In this document: in pieces, positions 17,577-26,346 of the stretch
How the letters are laid out: every line of letters begins with the position of its first letter
Position numbering within the stretch: position 1 is the first letter of the stretch
Source: Streptomyces sp. NK15101
GTDB lineage: Bacteria > Actinomycetota > Actinomycetes > Streptomycetales > Streptomycetaceae
Direction: 5' to 3'
Assembly (NCBI RefSeq): GCF_020400725.1
Contig: NZ_JAINVG010000017.1
Location: 48,164 to 112,163, forward strand
Length of the DNA: 64,000 nucleotides
The notes under the pieces: generated by a model
What the model saw: only the letters and a program-made list of their open reading frames with translations
What the model was told of the DNA's origin: nothing
Databases searched by the model: none
Program-made: the position numbers and the translations under genes

Positions 17577-19250
17577 ATGGACCGTATCGAGTCGGCGGAC
17601 GCGACGACGCCCGCCCCGCCCAGTCACATCAGCGGCAGCCACCCCCTGCCGCTGCTCGACGAGACCATCGGCCGAAACCTGCGGCGGGCCGTCGCCTCCT
17701 TCGGCGACCGGGACGCCCTGGTGGACCGGACCGGCAGCGGCCGCCGATGGAGCTACGCCGAGCTCGACGCCCGTACCGACGCGCTCGCCGCCGGCCTGCT
17801 GAACTTGGGCGTCGAGCCGGGCGACCGGATAGGGCTGTGGTCGCCCAACAGCGCCGAATGGGTGCTCACCCAGTACGCGGCGGCGAAGATCGGGGCGATC
17901 CTGGTCAACATCAACCCGGCGTACCGCTCCTACGAGCTGGAGTACGTCCTCGGCCACGCCGGGGTACGCGTCCTCGTCGCCGCCCGGACCCTGCGCACCA
18001 CCGACGCCGCCGACATGATCGCCGAGGTCGCACCGCGCTGCCCGTCGCTGCGGCACACCGTCATCATCGGAGGCGAGGAATGGGACGGCCTGCTCGCCGG
18101 GCCCGACCCGCGGGCGGTGCGCCGGCTCGCCGAGATCGACGCGGTGCTGCACCCCGACGACGCCATCAACATCCAGTACACGTCGGGGACGACCGGTCTG
18201 CCCAAGGGTGCGACGCTGACCCATCGCAACATCCTCAACAACGGTTTCTTCACCGGCGAGCTGCTGGAGTACACCGAGGCCGACCGGGTCTGCCTGCCGG
18301 TGCCCTTCTACCACTGCTTCGGCATGGTGATGGGCACGATCGCGGCCCTCAGCCACGGGGCGTGCGTGGTGATCCCCGGCTCGTTCTTCGAAGCGGCGGA
18401 GACCCTCCGGGCAGTCGAGGCGGAACGCTGCACCTCGCTGTACGGCGTCCCGACGATGTTCATCGCCGAGCTCAACCACCCGGACTTCGACGCCTACGAC
18501 CTCACGTCGCTGCGCACCGGCATCATGTCCGGCACCCCCTGCCCGGTCGAGGTGATGCGGCAGGTCGTCGACCGGATGCACATGTCCCGGGTGACGATCT
18601 GTTACGGGATGACGGAGACCTCGCCGGTGGCCTGCCAGACCCGCCCCGACGACTCCCTCGAACGGCGGGTGTCGACCGTCGGCACGGCCGGTCCCCACGT
18701 CGAGATCAAGATCGTCGACCCCGAGACCGGGCAGACCGTGCCCCGCGGTCGCCAGGGCGAGTTCTGCACCCGCGGCTACTCCGTGATGCGGGGTTACTGG
18801 CGGCAGCCCGACAAGACGGCCGAGTCGATCGACGCAGACGGCTGGATGCACACCGGGGACCTCGCCGTCATGGACGAGGACGGTTACGTGAGCATCACGG
18901 GCCGGATCAAGGACATGGTCATCCGGGGCGGCGAGAACATCTACCCGCGCGAGATCGAGGAGTTCCTCCACACCCACCCCGACATCCTCGACGCCCAGGT
19001 GGTCGGCGTGCCCGACCCGTATTACGGCGAGGAGCTCATCGCCTGGATCCGGCTGCGCGACGGCGCCCGGCCCATCGACGCCCCCGCGCTCTGGGCGTAC
19101 TGCGCCGGGCGGCTCGCCCACTTCAAGATCCCGCGCTACGTGGCCGTCGTCGACTCCTTCCCGATGACCGCGAGCGGCAAGGTCCGCAAGGTCGAGCTGC
19201 GTGAACAGGCGGCCCTGATGCTCGCCGAACGGCTCGGCCGAGCGGCCTGA
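17577..19250 (+). CDS. AMP-binding acyl-CoA synthetase
   Basis: A 557-residue ANL-family ligase similar to fatty-acyl- and aryl-CoA synthetases. The motifs are [60 protein letters not shown] and the catalytic lysine in MTASGKVRK. It should activate a carboxylic acid to its CoA thioester, perhaps the acid later desaturated by the nearby acyl-CoA dehydrogenase. I chose ATG 17577, not 17541, because the promoter element puts the transcription start exactly there; the usual ribosome site is absent, which fits a leaderless mRNA. It is followed by a strong terminator. Confidence 0.88.
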   Translation: MDRIESADATTPAPPSHISGSHPLPLLDETIGRNLRRAVASFGDRDALVDRTGSGRRWSYAELDARTDALAAGLLNLGVEPGDRIGLWSPNSAEWVLTQYAAAKIGAILVNINPAYRSYELEYVLGHAGVRVLVAARTLRTTDAADMIAEVAPRCPSLRHTVIIGGEEWDGLLAGPDPRAVRRLAEIDAVLHPDDAINIQYTSGTTGLPKGATLTHRNILNNGFFTGELLEYTEADRVCLPVPFYHCFGMVMGTIAALSHGACVVIPGSFFEAAETLRAVEAERCTSLYGVPTMFIAELNHPDFDAYDLTSLRTGIMSGTPCPVEVMRQVVDRMHMSRVTICYGMTETSPVACQTRPDDSLERRVSTVGTAGPHVEIKIVDPETGQTVPRGRQGEFCTRGYSVMRGYWRQPDKTAESIDADGWMHTGDLAVMDEDGYVSITGRIKDMVIRGGENIYPREIEEFLHTHPDILDAQVVGVPDPYYGEELIAWIRLRDGARPIDAPALWAYCAGRLAHFKIPRYVAVVDSFPMTASGKVRKVELREQAALMLAERLGRAA

Positions 19251-19268
19251 CCCCGGAGGCGCGCCCAG
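19111..19268 (+). other. Placeholder for terminator listed at 19268-19311
   Basis: See the entry for 19268-19311; this line has inverted limits and carries no separate claim. Confidence 0.01.
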
Positions 19269-19311
19269 GGAGGAGGGGGACACCGCACGCGGTGTCCCCC
19301 TCCTCCCTTTT
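19268..19311. terminator. Rho-independent terminator between convergent genes
   Basis: An 18-bp perfect stem (19268-19285 with 19290-19307, loop CACG) followed by TTTT on the plus strand, just after the acyl-CoA ligase stop. It also faces the end of the acyl-CoA dehydrogenase gene, so it may be bidirectional. Confidence 0.85.
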
Positions 19312-19344
19312 CAGCGCGACCGTCCCGCAAGCAGACGCCGGTCC

Positions 19345-20508
19345 TCAGAAGGCGACGGGAAGCCCCAGGGCGCGGGCGACCAGCATCCGCTGGACCTCGC
19401 TCGTGCCCTCGCCGACCTCGAGCACCTTGGCATCGCGGTAGAAACGGGCCACCGGATAGTCGTTGAGACAGCCGTAGCCGCCGAAGATCTGCGTGGCGTC
19501 CCGGGCGTTGTCCATCGCCGCGTTCGCGGCGATCAGCTTCGCCATCGACGCCTCCTTCCCGAACGGCTCGCCCCGCAGCATCTTCGTCACCGCCTGGTAG
19601 TAGGCGAGCCGGGCGCTGTGGGCCCGTACCTCCATGTCGGCGATCTTGAACTGGACGGCCTGGTTGGCGCCGATGCTCCGGCCGAACGCCATCCGCTCCT
19701 TGGCGTGGCGCACGGACTCGTCCACGCAGCCCTGCGCGATGCCCGCGCCCACCGCGGAGATCGCGATCCGGCTCTCGTCGAGCACCGAAAGGAACTGGGC
19801 AAGACCGCGGCCCTCCCGCCCGAGCAGGTTTCCGGCCGGCACCCGCACGTCGGTGAAGGACAGCGCATGGGTGTCCGAGGAGTTCCAGCCCGCCTTGGAG
19901 TACAGCGGCGCCACCTCGAACCCGGGTGTGCCGGCGGGCACCACGACGGTCGAGGCCTCCTGGCGGCCGTCGGCGCGCACCCCGGTCACGGCCGTGACCG
20001 TGACCAGCCGGGTGATGTCCGTACCGGAGTTGGTGATGAACGATTTCGCCCCGTTGATCACCCACTCGTCACCGTCGCGCACAGCGGTCGTGGTGAGCGA
20101 GGCGACGTCGGTGCCGCCGCCCGGCTCGGTCAGCCCGAACGCGCTGAGCGCCTCACCCGCGCAGAGCTGCGGCATCCAGCGCTCCTTCTGCTCGGGCGTG
20201 CCGAACCGGTAGAGCGGCATGGCGCCCAGCGAGACACCCGCGGACAGGGTGATCGCGACCGAGGTGTCGACACGTGCGAGCTCCTCCAGCGCCAGGCACA
20301 GCGCCAGGAAGTCGCGGCCCTGGCCGCCGTACTCCTTCGCGAACGGCAGCCCGAACAGCCCCATGCGGCCCATCTCGGCCACCAGGTCGTAGGGGAACGC
20401 GTCCCGCTTGTACAGGTCGCCGATCGCCGGGGCCACGGCGGTGCGCGCGAAGTCCTCCACGGTCTTGCGCAGGACCTCGTACTCCTCGTCGAGCCGGAAG
20501 CCGATCAC
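19345..20508 (-). CDS. Acyl-CoA dehydrogenase
   Basis: A 387-residue FAD enzyme of the short/medium-chain type. The middle-domain motifs are FGLTEPGGGTDVASLTT and WVINGAKSFITNSG. IFGGYGCLNDYPVARFYRDAK precedes the catalytic region, with Glu367 in EVGEGTSEVQR as the likely base that removes the alpha proton. It should introduce an alpha,beta double bond into an acyl-CoA, passing electrons to ETF. It lies 55 bp downstream of the SDR gene on the same strand, so one transcript from the element at 21323-21364 probably covers both. It pairs logically with the acyl-CoA ligase to the left. Confidence 0.9.
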   Translation of the reverse strand: MIGFRLDEEYEVLRKTVEDFARTAVAPAIGDLYKRDAFPYDLVAEMGRMGLFGLPFAKEYGGQGRDFLALCLALEELARVDTSVAITLSAGVSLGAMPLYRFGTPEQKERWMPQLCAGEALSAFGLTEPGGGTDVASLTTTAVRDGDEWVINGAKSFITNSGTDITRLVTVTAVTGVRADGRQEASTVVVPAGTPGFEVAPLYSKAGWNSSDTHALSFTDVRVPAGNLLGREGRGLAQFLSVLDESRIAISAVGAGIAQGCVDESVRHAKERMAFGRSIGANQAVQFKIADMEVRAHSARLAYYQAVTKMLRGEPFGKEASMAKLIAANAAMDNARDATQIFGGYGCLNDYPVARFYRDAKVLEVGEGTSEVQRMLVARALGLPVAF

Positions 20509-20563
20509 TTCAATCTCCTCGTGTGCTGGCGGGCCGCGCGGGCCGGGAAGGGGGCGGCGCCGG

Positions 20564-21316
20564 TCAGGCGGGGACGGAGCCGACGAGACCGCCGTCGACG
20601 ACGAACTCCTGACCGGTGATGTACGCCGCGCGCGGCGACAGCAGGAACAGCACCGTCTCGGCGATGTCCTGCGGGGTGCCGAGGGAGCCGAGGGCGACCT
20701 GGCCGCGGAAGAACTCGCGGACCTCCTCGACCGGGGCGACGGCGTCGAACATCTCGGTGCGGATGTGGCCCGGGGTGACCGCGTTGACCCGGATGCCGAG
20801 GCCCGCCAGGTCCGGGGCGAGGGTCTGCGGCAGGTTGAGCACGGCCGCCTTGCTGGCCGCGTAGACCGAGCCCGCGCCCATGCCGCGGTGCACCAGCCAC
20901 GAGGCGTTGAGCACCACCGAGGAGCCTTCGACGAGCAGCGGCAGCGCCTTCTGCACGGTGAAGAAGGAGCCCTTGAAGTTGGTGTCGACGACCTGGTCGA
21001 AGTCTTCCTCGGTCACGTCCGCGGTGCGGGCGTTGAGACCGATGCCGGCGTTGGCGAAGACGCCGTGCAGGGCGCCGAAGCGGGCCCGGACCTGCTCGTA
21101 GGCCGCCTCCAGCTCTGCCGGGCGGGAGACGTCGACGGTCACGGCGAGCACTCGGTCGCCACCGTCCAGCTCCTTGACGGCCCTTTCCAGGCGGGCGGCG
21201 TCGCGGCCTGCGATCACCACGTTCGCGCCCTCGTCGAGCAGGCGGCGGGCGGTGGCGAAGCCGATGCCGCTGCCACCACCGGTGATGAAGTACGTCTTGT
21301 CGGCGAAGTCAGTCAT
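20564..21316 (-). CDS. Short-chain dehydrogenase/reductase
   Basis: A 250-residue classical SDR. TGGGSGIGFATA is the nucleotide-binding loop, NAGIG the structural motif, and ASWLVHRGMGAGSVYAASKAA holds the Ser-Tyr-Lys catalytic set (YAASK). VNAVTPGHIRTEMF and GQEFVVDGG close the fold. It would interconvert a ketone and an alcohol with NAD(P)H. It begins at ATG 21316 with no ribosome site. The promoter element places the transcription start on this A, so a leaderless mRNA is predicted. It is divergent from the YCII-domain gene and precedes the acyl-CoA dehydrogenase. Confidence 0.9.
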   Translation of the reverse strand: MTDFADKTYFITGGGSGIGFATARRLLDEGANVVIAGRDAARLERAVKELDGGDRVLAVTVDVSRPAELEAAYEQVRARFGALHGVFANAGIGLNARTADVTEEDFDQVVDTNFKGSFFTVQKALPLLVEGSSVVLNASWLVHRGMGAGSVYAASKAAVLNLPQTLAPDLAGLGIRVNAVTPGHIRTEMFDAVAPVEEVREFFRGQVALGSLGTPQDIAETVLFLLSPRAAYITGQEFVVDGGLVGSVPA

Positions 21317-21322
21317 ACGGCC

Positions 21323-21364
21323 AGCGTCGGGGCGCCGCACACCACCGCGCATCTCCTCGATTGC
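21323..21364 (-). promoter_or_regulatory. Shared composite promoter element, site 7 (leaderless)
   Basis: Minus strand: box GCAATCGAGGAGATGC (21364-21349), 20 bp, GACGCT (21328-21323), then six bases to ATG 21316. The geometry to the start codon is identical to site 6. Confidence 0.78.
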
Positions 21365-21422
21365 GCAGCGCCCCGCCCCGCGGCCGGGCCGCCAGCGGCT
21401 CGTGGGAACCGCCCGGACGACA

Positions 21423-21464
21423 GCAACCTCGAAGATGCCGCACGGTCCTCCCGCCGGGGAGGCT
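21423..21464 (+). promoter_or_regulatory. Shared composite promoter element, site 8
   Basis: Plus strand: box GCAACCTCGAAGATGC (21423-21438), 20 bp, GAGGCT (21459-21464). It faces the YCII-domain gene starting at 21554. The 16-bp box is identical to that of site 11. Confidence 0.75.
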
Positions 21465-21553
21465 GGACGGGTGGACCCACGCCTGCGCGCCCTGTCGTCG
21501 TCGTGGGGCGCACCGACCACGCAGACAGAGCACAGTCAGAAGGAGATCCCCCC

Positions 21554-21895
21554 ATGGCTCAGTTCGCGGTTTTCATCTACGAGGCGGAGATCCCCGGCGG
21601 CTGGGAGAACGCTCCGAAGGAGCTCCTCGCGGCCCACGAGGCGTTCCCCGGCAAGGTCGAGGAGCTCGGCGGCAAGATCCTCAACGGTCTCGCCCTGCAG
21701 CCGGCCGGCACCGCCAAGAACGTCCGCAAGGGCGAGGTCAACGACGGCCCGTTCGCCGAGGCCCGTGAGTCCCTCGGCGGCGCGTTCGTGCTGGAGGCGG
21801 AGAGCCTGGAGCAGGCCCTGGAGATTGCGAAGTTCGTCCCGGTCCACGACGGCGGCGTCGAGATCCGCCCGCTGTTCGACGCGCCGGAGGCCTGA
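21554..21895 (+). CDS. YCII-related (DGPF-type) domain protein
   Basis: A 113-residue protein with the YCII/DGPF pattern: FAVFIYEAE at the N-terminus, NDGPFAEARESLGGAFVLEAESLEQALEIAK in the second half, and HDGGVEIRPLF at the end. Members are small alpha/beta dimers of mostly unknown function; some act as lyases or isomerases or partner with SRPBCC proteins. AGGAG precedes ATG 21554. The AHSA1-type gene starts 3 bp after the stop, so the pair is probably translated together. It is first in a plus-strand run of up to six genes. Confidence 0.8.
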   Translation: MAQFAVFIYEAEIPGGWENAPKELLAAHEAFPGKVEELGGKILNGLALQPAGTAKNVRKGEVNDGPFAEARESLGGAFVLEAESLEQALEIAKFVPVHDGGVEIRPLFDAPEA

Positions 21896-21898
21896 TCC

Positions 21899-22375
21899 GT
21901 GGCCGACACCACCGAGCTGACGGCGATCGCCGTCACCCGCGTTCTCGACGCCCCGCGCGCCGAGGTCTACCGCGCGTGGACCGAGCCGGAGCGCTTCGCC
22001 CAGTGGTGGGGGCCGCGCGGCTTCACCACCGAGCCTTCCACGGTCGCCCTCGACGTGCGGGTCGGCGGCACCTGGAAGGCCACCATGGCGGCCGAGGGCA
22101 TCGGTGAGTTCCCGTTCACGGGCGTCTACCGCGAGGTCGTGGCGAACGAGCGCCTGGTGTTCACGCTCGTCGACCCGAACGACGAGAACGTCGCCGAGCG
22201 CGCCGAGCGCGGTGAGGCGGAGGAGCTGACCACGGTCACCTTCGAGGACCACGACGGCGGCACGACGCTCTGCTTCCAGCAGGTCGGCCGGCTCGACACG
22301 GAGAAGGCCGCAGAGGTCGAGGCGGGCTGGAACAGCTTCCTCGACTGCCTCGCCGACCACCTGGCCGGCGCCTGA
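21899..22375 (+). CDS. SRPBCC/AHSA1 family protein
   Basis: A 158-residue START-like hydrophobic-pocket protein. The AHSA1 signature is VTRVLDAPRAEVYRAWTEPE, FAQWWGPRGFT and a C-terminal helix GWNSFLDCLADHL. Family members bind small hydrophobic ligands and can act as cyclases or carriers. The start is GTG 21899, 3 bp after the YCII gene, with the ribosome site inside the end of that gene. YCII plus AHSA1 gene pairs are common in actinomycetes. Whether this pair is part of the pathway is suggested only by the shared promoter element. Confidence 0.8.
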   Translation: MADTTELTAIAVTRVLDAPRAEVYRAWTEPERFAQWWGPRGFTTEPSTVALDVRVGGTWKATMAAEGIGEFPFTGVYREVVANERLVFTLVDPNDENVAERAERGEAEELTTVTFEDHDGGTTLCFQQVGRLDTEKAAEVEAGWNSFLDCLADHLAGA

Positions 22376-22389
22376 ACCGACCGTACGAG

Positions 22390-22430
22390 AAGGGAGCGGT
22401 ACGGGTCCTCTCGATCCGTACCGCTCCCTT
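22390..22430 (+). terminator. Hairpin after the YCII-SRPBCC pair
   Basis: A 15-bp stem: AAGGGAGCGGTACGG pairs with CCGTACCGCTCCCTT around an 11-base loop, starting 15 bp after the SRPBCC stop. It separates that pair from the next promoter at 22528. Confidence 0.7.
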
Positions 22431-22527
22431 CCGTCGTCTCCGCCTCCCCGTCGTCCGCACCCCGGCCGGCGAGCCGCCGGCCACCGAGGGCCCGGTTCCG
22501 GTGCCGCGGCGTTCCGGCGGCAACACC

Positions 22528-22569
22528 GCAACGTGCAAGATGCAGCCGTGAACCGGCCGCCGGGAGGCT
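22528..22569 (+). promoter_or_regulatory. Shared composite promoter element, site 9
   Basis: Plus strand: box GCAACGTGCAAGATGC (22528-22543), 20 bp, GAGGCT (22564-22569). It drives the acyltransferase-thioesterase-methyltransferase-oxidase run that begins at 22606; predicted leader about 30 nt. Confidence 0.75.
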
Positions 22570-22605
22570 GGCCCCCGTCTCTTCGCTGATCAGGGGGTCG
22601 GACCG

Positions 22606-23853
22606 GTGGCCATCACCACAACCAGGTCCCCCAAGGCCGTCAGCAGCACCCGCAGCACCCAGCGCCGGTTCTTCCCGGAGCTCGAGGGCATGCGTGGGCT
22701 CGCGGCCATGGGGGTGCTCTGCACACACGTCGCGTTCAGTTCCGGCATGGTCGGGTTCATGGACAAGGAACCCAACGGGTTCCTCGGCGTCATGCTCCAG
22801 CAGCTCCATGTGAGCCTGCCCATCTTCTTCGTGCTCTCCGGCATGCTGCTCTACCGGCCGTTCGCGCTCGCGACCATCGCCGGTACCCGCAAGCCCGAGA
22901 TCAAGCCCTACTTCTGGCGTCGCGCCCTGCGCACCCTGCCCGCGTACTGGGTGCTGGTCGCCGTCGCCATGCTCACCCTCAACCGCGAGGCCGTGCACGG
23001 CCTGTGGCAGGTCCTCCGCCCCGTGCTGCTGCTGCAGGTCTACCAGCTCGACGCCCGCCTCGTCGGCCAGGGCCTGGAGCAGACCTGGACCCTCGCCACC
23101 GAGGTCGCCTTCTACGCCGCTCTGCCGCTGCTGGCCTGGGCCCTCGACAAGTTCGCCGGCAAGGCCGCGGATCCGGGCGTGCGCGTCCGCCGCATCCTGT
23201 GGGGCCTGAGCCCGCTCGTCGTCATCGGCTTCGCCTACGCCGCGTACACCTTCCTGCCCTCCATGGGCATCTACCCCATTCAGAACGAATGGCCGCCGAA
23301 GTGGCTCGGGTTCATCGCCGTCGGCATGGGCCTCGCCGCGCTCTCCGCGGGCGCCGACGTCGCACCCGACCGCGTCCCGGCGTTCTACCGGTTCGTGCAG
23401 AACAAGCCGGTGTGGTGCTGGGTCCTCGCGGCCGGCGTCTACCTCCTGGCCTGCGTCCGCCCGATCGGCGAGCCCGGTCACGCCGACTACCCGTCGATGG
23501 CCGGCGGCATGACGGAGCACTTCCTCTACACGCTCTTCGGTCTGCTGCTCGTCGCCCCGGTCACCGTGCCGAACCCCTCCCGCGCCATCGTCGCGGCCAT
23601 GAGCAACCCGGTGATGCGCTTCCTCGGCCGCATCTCCTACGGCCTGTACCTGTGGCACATCGCCATCATCTACTTCTGGCGAGGCGACCTCATGCCGAGG
23701 GGAAGCTTCCCCGAGCTGTTCGCCGTCACCCTGGGCGGCTCGATCGTCCTCGCCACCGCCAGCTTCTACCTCGTCGAGAACCCCGCCATGAAGCTGCGCG
23801 AGCGCCTCGGCAAGGCCTCGGCCACGCCCAGCGTCGAGACGATCGCCAAGTGA
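22606..23853 (+). CDS. Acyltransferase family 3 membrane protein
   Basis: A 415-residue integral membrane acyltransferase (OafA/NolL type). FFPELEGMRGLAAMGVLCTHV holds the family's Arg and the His proposed to be catalytic. About ten hydrophobic segments follow, and ISYGLYLWHIAIIYF is the conserved late motif. These enzymes move acyl groups, usually acetyl, across or onto hydroxyl groups of sugars, lipids or natural products. The start is GTG 22606. It overlaps the thioesterase gene by 4 bp (GTGA), so the two are coupled. A second, distinct family member lies at 29880-31103. Confidence 0.9.
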   Translation: MAITTTRSPKAVSSTRSTQRRFFPELEGMRGLAAMGVLCTHVAFSSGMVGFMDKEPNGFLGVMLQQLHVSLPIFFVLSGMLLYRPFALATIAGTRKPEIKPYFWRRALRTLPAYWVLVAVAMLTLNREAVHGLWQVLRPVLLLQVYQLDARLVGQGLEQTWTLATEVAFYAALPLLAWALDKFAGKAADPGVRVRRILWGLSPLVVIGFAYAAYTFLPSMGIYPIQNEWPPKWLGFIAVGMGLAALSAGADVAPDRVPAFYRFVQNKPVWCWVLAAGVYLLACVRPIGEPGHADYPSMAGGMTEHFLYTLFGLLLVAPVTVPNPSRAIVAAMSNPVMRFLGRISYGLYLWHIAIIYFWRGDLMPRGSFPELFAVTLGGSIVLATASFYLVENPAMKLRERLGKASATPSVETIAK

Positions 23854-24635
23854 GCTGGCTCCGCACCCTGCGGACCGCTCCTCCGGGAGCGGTCCGCGTC
23901 GTGTGCCTGCCGCACGTCGGCGGCTCCGCCCACGCCTTCCACCCGCTGGCCCAGGCCCTCGGCCCGGGCATCGAGGTGCTGGCCGCGCAGTACCCCGGCC
24001 GCCACGACCGGCTGGCCGAACCACCGCTGCGCAACCTCGCCCTGATGGCCGGACACATCACGGCCGCGCTCGCCCCGCTCCGGGACGCTCCGCTGGCCCT
24101 GCTCGGCCACAGCCTCGGCGCCCTCGTCGCCTACGAGACCGCCGCCCGCCTCCAGGCCACCGGCCCCGCCCCGGTCCACCTCTTCGCCTCGGCCGCGCTC
24201 GCGCCCTCGGCGTGCCGCGACTTCGGGGTCCACCTTCGCGACGACGACGCCCTCGTCACCGAACTCGACCGGATCAGCGGCACCACCCACCGCTCGGACG
24301 GCGAGGAGACACTGCTGCGCCTGCTGCTGCCGGCGATCCGCGCCGACTTCCAGGCCTTCGAGACCTACCGCGACCCGGGCCACCGGCTGTCGTGCCCCGT
24401 GACCGCCGTCGTCGGCGACGCCGACCCGGTCGTCACCCCCGACACGGCCGACGCCTGGGCGGCGACCACCACCGGCCCCTTCGTCCGACGGGTGCTGCCC
24501 GGCGGCCACTTCTACCTCACCGAGCCCCCGAACACGGCGGCGCTCGCCCATGCGGTGTCCGGGCAGCTCACGGGCGCCGAACGGCCGCCCGGGAACCCGG
24601 CGCCCGCCCGAATCCGAGAAAGGACCCGCACATGA
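23850..24635 (+). CDS. Type II thioesterase
   Basis: A 261-residue alpha/beta hydrolase of the NRPS/PKS editing type. VVCLPHVGGSAHAF and AAQYPGRHDRL are family signatures. Ser88 in GHSLG, Asp in GDADPV and His in GGHFYL form the triad. It normally removes wrong or stalled acyl groups from carrier proteins, here probably the A-T protein at 10891-12726 or carriers outside the window; it could also release product. It starts at GTG 23850 inside the acyltransferase stop. Its own stop overlaps the next ATG (ATGA), so three genes are coupled. Confidence 0.93.
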   Translation: MSWLRTLRTAPPGAVRVVCLPHVGGSAHAFHPLAQALGPGIEVLAAQYPGRHDRLAEPPLRNLALMAGHITAALAPLRDAPLALLGHSLGALVAYETAARLQATGPAPVHLFASAALAPSACRDFGVHLRDDDALVTELDRISGTTHRSDGEETLLRLLLPAIRADFQAFETYRDPGHRLSCPVTAVVGDADPVVTPDTADAWAATTTGPFVRRVLPGGHFYLTEPPNTAALAHAVSGQLTGAERPPGNPAPARIRERTRT

Positions 24636-26191
24636 GCCACCCGTCGACGTCCCCGGCGCTCACCGATCTCCTCGACGCCTTCTGCCGCGCAGAGGGCGAG
24701 GACCTGCAGGAGGGCTTCGACCGCCTGGCCGCCGCCCTGTGGTCGGCCGACGGCCCGGTGGACGGCGCCGCGGAGCGCGCCGGCACCCTGGTGGCGGCGC
24801 TCGACGCCGCCGACGCCCGGCGCACCGGCCACCTCGTCGTCCTCCTCGGCCTGCTTGCCGAGTCCGAGTACCGGGACCACCCGGCCGGTGACGGCCCCGT
24901 CCGCACCGCGGTCCGCCGAGGTCTCGACCGCTACCTGGAGCTGCTTGCCGACAGCGGTGCCGGCACGCCCCTGACCCTCGCCCTCGTGTACCTGCTCGCC
25001 CACTTCCCGGAGAACCGCGAGCGCATCCTGGCCGCGGCGGCCACCGAGGGACTCGCCCTCGACGAGCACGACCTGACCCGCCTCGAGCGCGCCCTGCGCC
25101 CCCTCGACCCCGAGGCCCCCGACCTCGGTCGCTGCTGGCCCTCGCCCGCGGCCTGGAACCTCAATGACGACGAGCGCGGCTTCGACACCGAGTGGATCAA
25201 GGCCCTCACGCCCGAGCAGATAGAAGCCAACTGGAACAACGACACCCGCACCGTCCTCGCCTATGCCGGCATGCGGGCCTACTGGGCGGTCCGGCACGGC
25301 TCCGTCAACGAGACCTCCTACCCGGCCTCCGCCGCCGCCGGGAACACCGTCGGCGAACTGGGCCCCGACGCGTTCGCCCACCACGCCGACGCCCTGCGCT
25401 GCCCGTCGTGCGACGGCCCGCTCGACTACGACGGCGCCGTCCGCTGCGCCCCCTGCGCCACCACCTACCCGCTCGCCCAGGGCCTGCTCGACCTCTCCCG
25501 CGGCGCGACCGGCTCGCAGGCGTCCGAGGAGGACGACACCGCCGACCTCCTCCAGAAGCTCGCCGCCATGCCGAGCATGGGCGTCTACTACGAGACCGTG
25601 CTGCGCCCCGCCTTCCTGCGGATCGCCGGCCTCAACTGGGACGACGCCGTCACCCCGGCCGACGAGGACGCCTACCTCCGTGACCACACCCGGCCCGTCG
25701 ACGGTCCCGTGCTCGACCTGTGCGCCGGTGCCGGCCGCTGGACCGCCGTCCTGGAGCAGGCCGTCGGCACCGAGCGACTGATCGCCCAGGACCTCGGCCT
25801 GCCCATGCTCACCGCCCTGCGCCGTGCCCTGCCCCAGGTGCCGGCCGTCGTCGCCAGTGCGCTCACCCTGCCGTACGCCGACGCCAGCTTCAGTGCCGTC
25901 AACTGCTGGAACGCGCTCCAGGCTTTCCCCGAGCAGGCCGACATCGCCATCGCCGAGATCGGCCGCGTCCTCAAGCCGGGCGGCACTTTCACCCTGCTCA
26001 CCTTCCGCTGGGCGGACGACCCGGTCGACCGTTACTTCCAGGGGGCGCACTTCTTCCCCAGCCGCCCCGCCGGAATGCTCCTGTTCGACCTGGACGAGAT
26101 CCGCGGCTGGCTCACCGAAGCCGGCCTGACGGTCCGCGAGCAGTCCGGCACCGGCTCCTTCGTCTTCATCACCGCCGAACGCGCCGCCTAG
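24632..26191 (+). CDS. SAM-dependent methyltransferase with extra N-terminal and zinc-ribbon domains
   Basis: A 519-residue protein, twice the size of a simple methyltransferase. Residues 1-160 are helical with repeat-like leucine patterns. A zinc-ribbon-like unit (CPSC, then CAPC 16 residues later) lies near residues 253-275. The C-terminal Rossmann domain has LDLCAGAGRW as SAM motif I, SALTLPYADASFSAVNCWN and GRVLKPGGTFTLLTF. It is a class I methyltransferase; the target atom is unknown. The N-terminal part could bind a partner or a carrier. ATG 24632 overlaps the thioesterase stop by 4 bp. Confidence 0.82.
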   Translation: MSHPSTSPALTDLLDAFCRAEGEDLQEGFDRLAAALWSADGPVDGAAERAGTLVAALDAADARRTGHLVVLLGLLAESEYRDHPAGDGPVRTAVRRGLDRYLELLADSGAGTPLTLALVYLLAHFPENRERILAAAATEGLALDEHDLTRLERALRPLDPEAPDLGRCWPSPAAWNLNDDERGFDTEWIKALTPEQIEANWNNDTRTVLAYAGMRAYWAVRHGSVNETSYPASAAAGNTVGELGPDAFAHHADALRCPSCDGPLDYDGAVRCAPCATTYPLAQGLLDLSRGATGSQASEEDDTADLLQKLAAMPSMGVYYETVLRPAFLRIAGLNWDDAVTPADEDAYLRDHTRPVDGPVLDLCAGAGRWTAVLEQAVGTERLIAQDLGLPMLTALRRALPQVPAVVASALTLPYADASFSAVNCWNALQAFPEQADIAIAEIGRVLKPGGTFTLLTFRWADDPVDRYFQGAHFFPSRPAGMLLFDLDEIRGWLTEAGLTVREQSGTGSFVFITAERAA

Positions 26192-26346
26192 CCACACCGC
26201 CCCGGGCGCCCGGGCCCGCACACCCAGGCCGCGGCCGGCCCGCCCCCCCCGGACGGGTCGGCCGCCCCGTTTCCCGCCGGCCCCGCGAGCCCGTGCTCCC
26301 ACCGCCCTGCCGTCCCCCGCCCCGACTGATGCCGGAGGAACCACCC

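Noticed and set aside
19268..19311. A feature line at 19268 with inverted limits
   Set aside because: It duplicates the terminator at 19268-19311 and carries no claim; use the 19268-19311 entry only.
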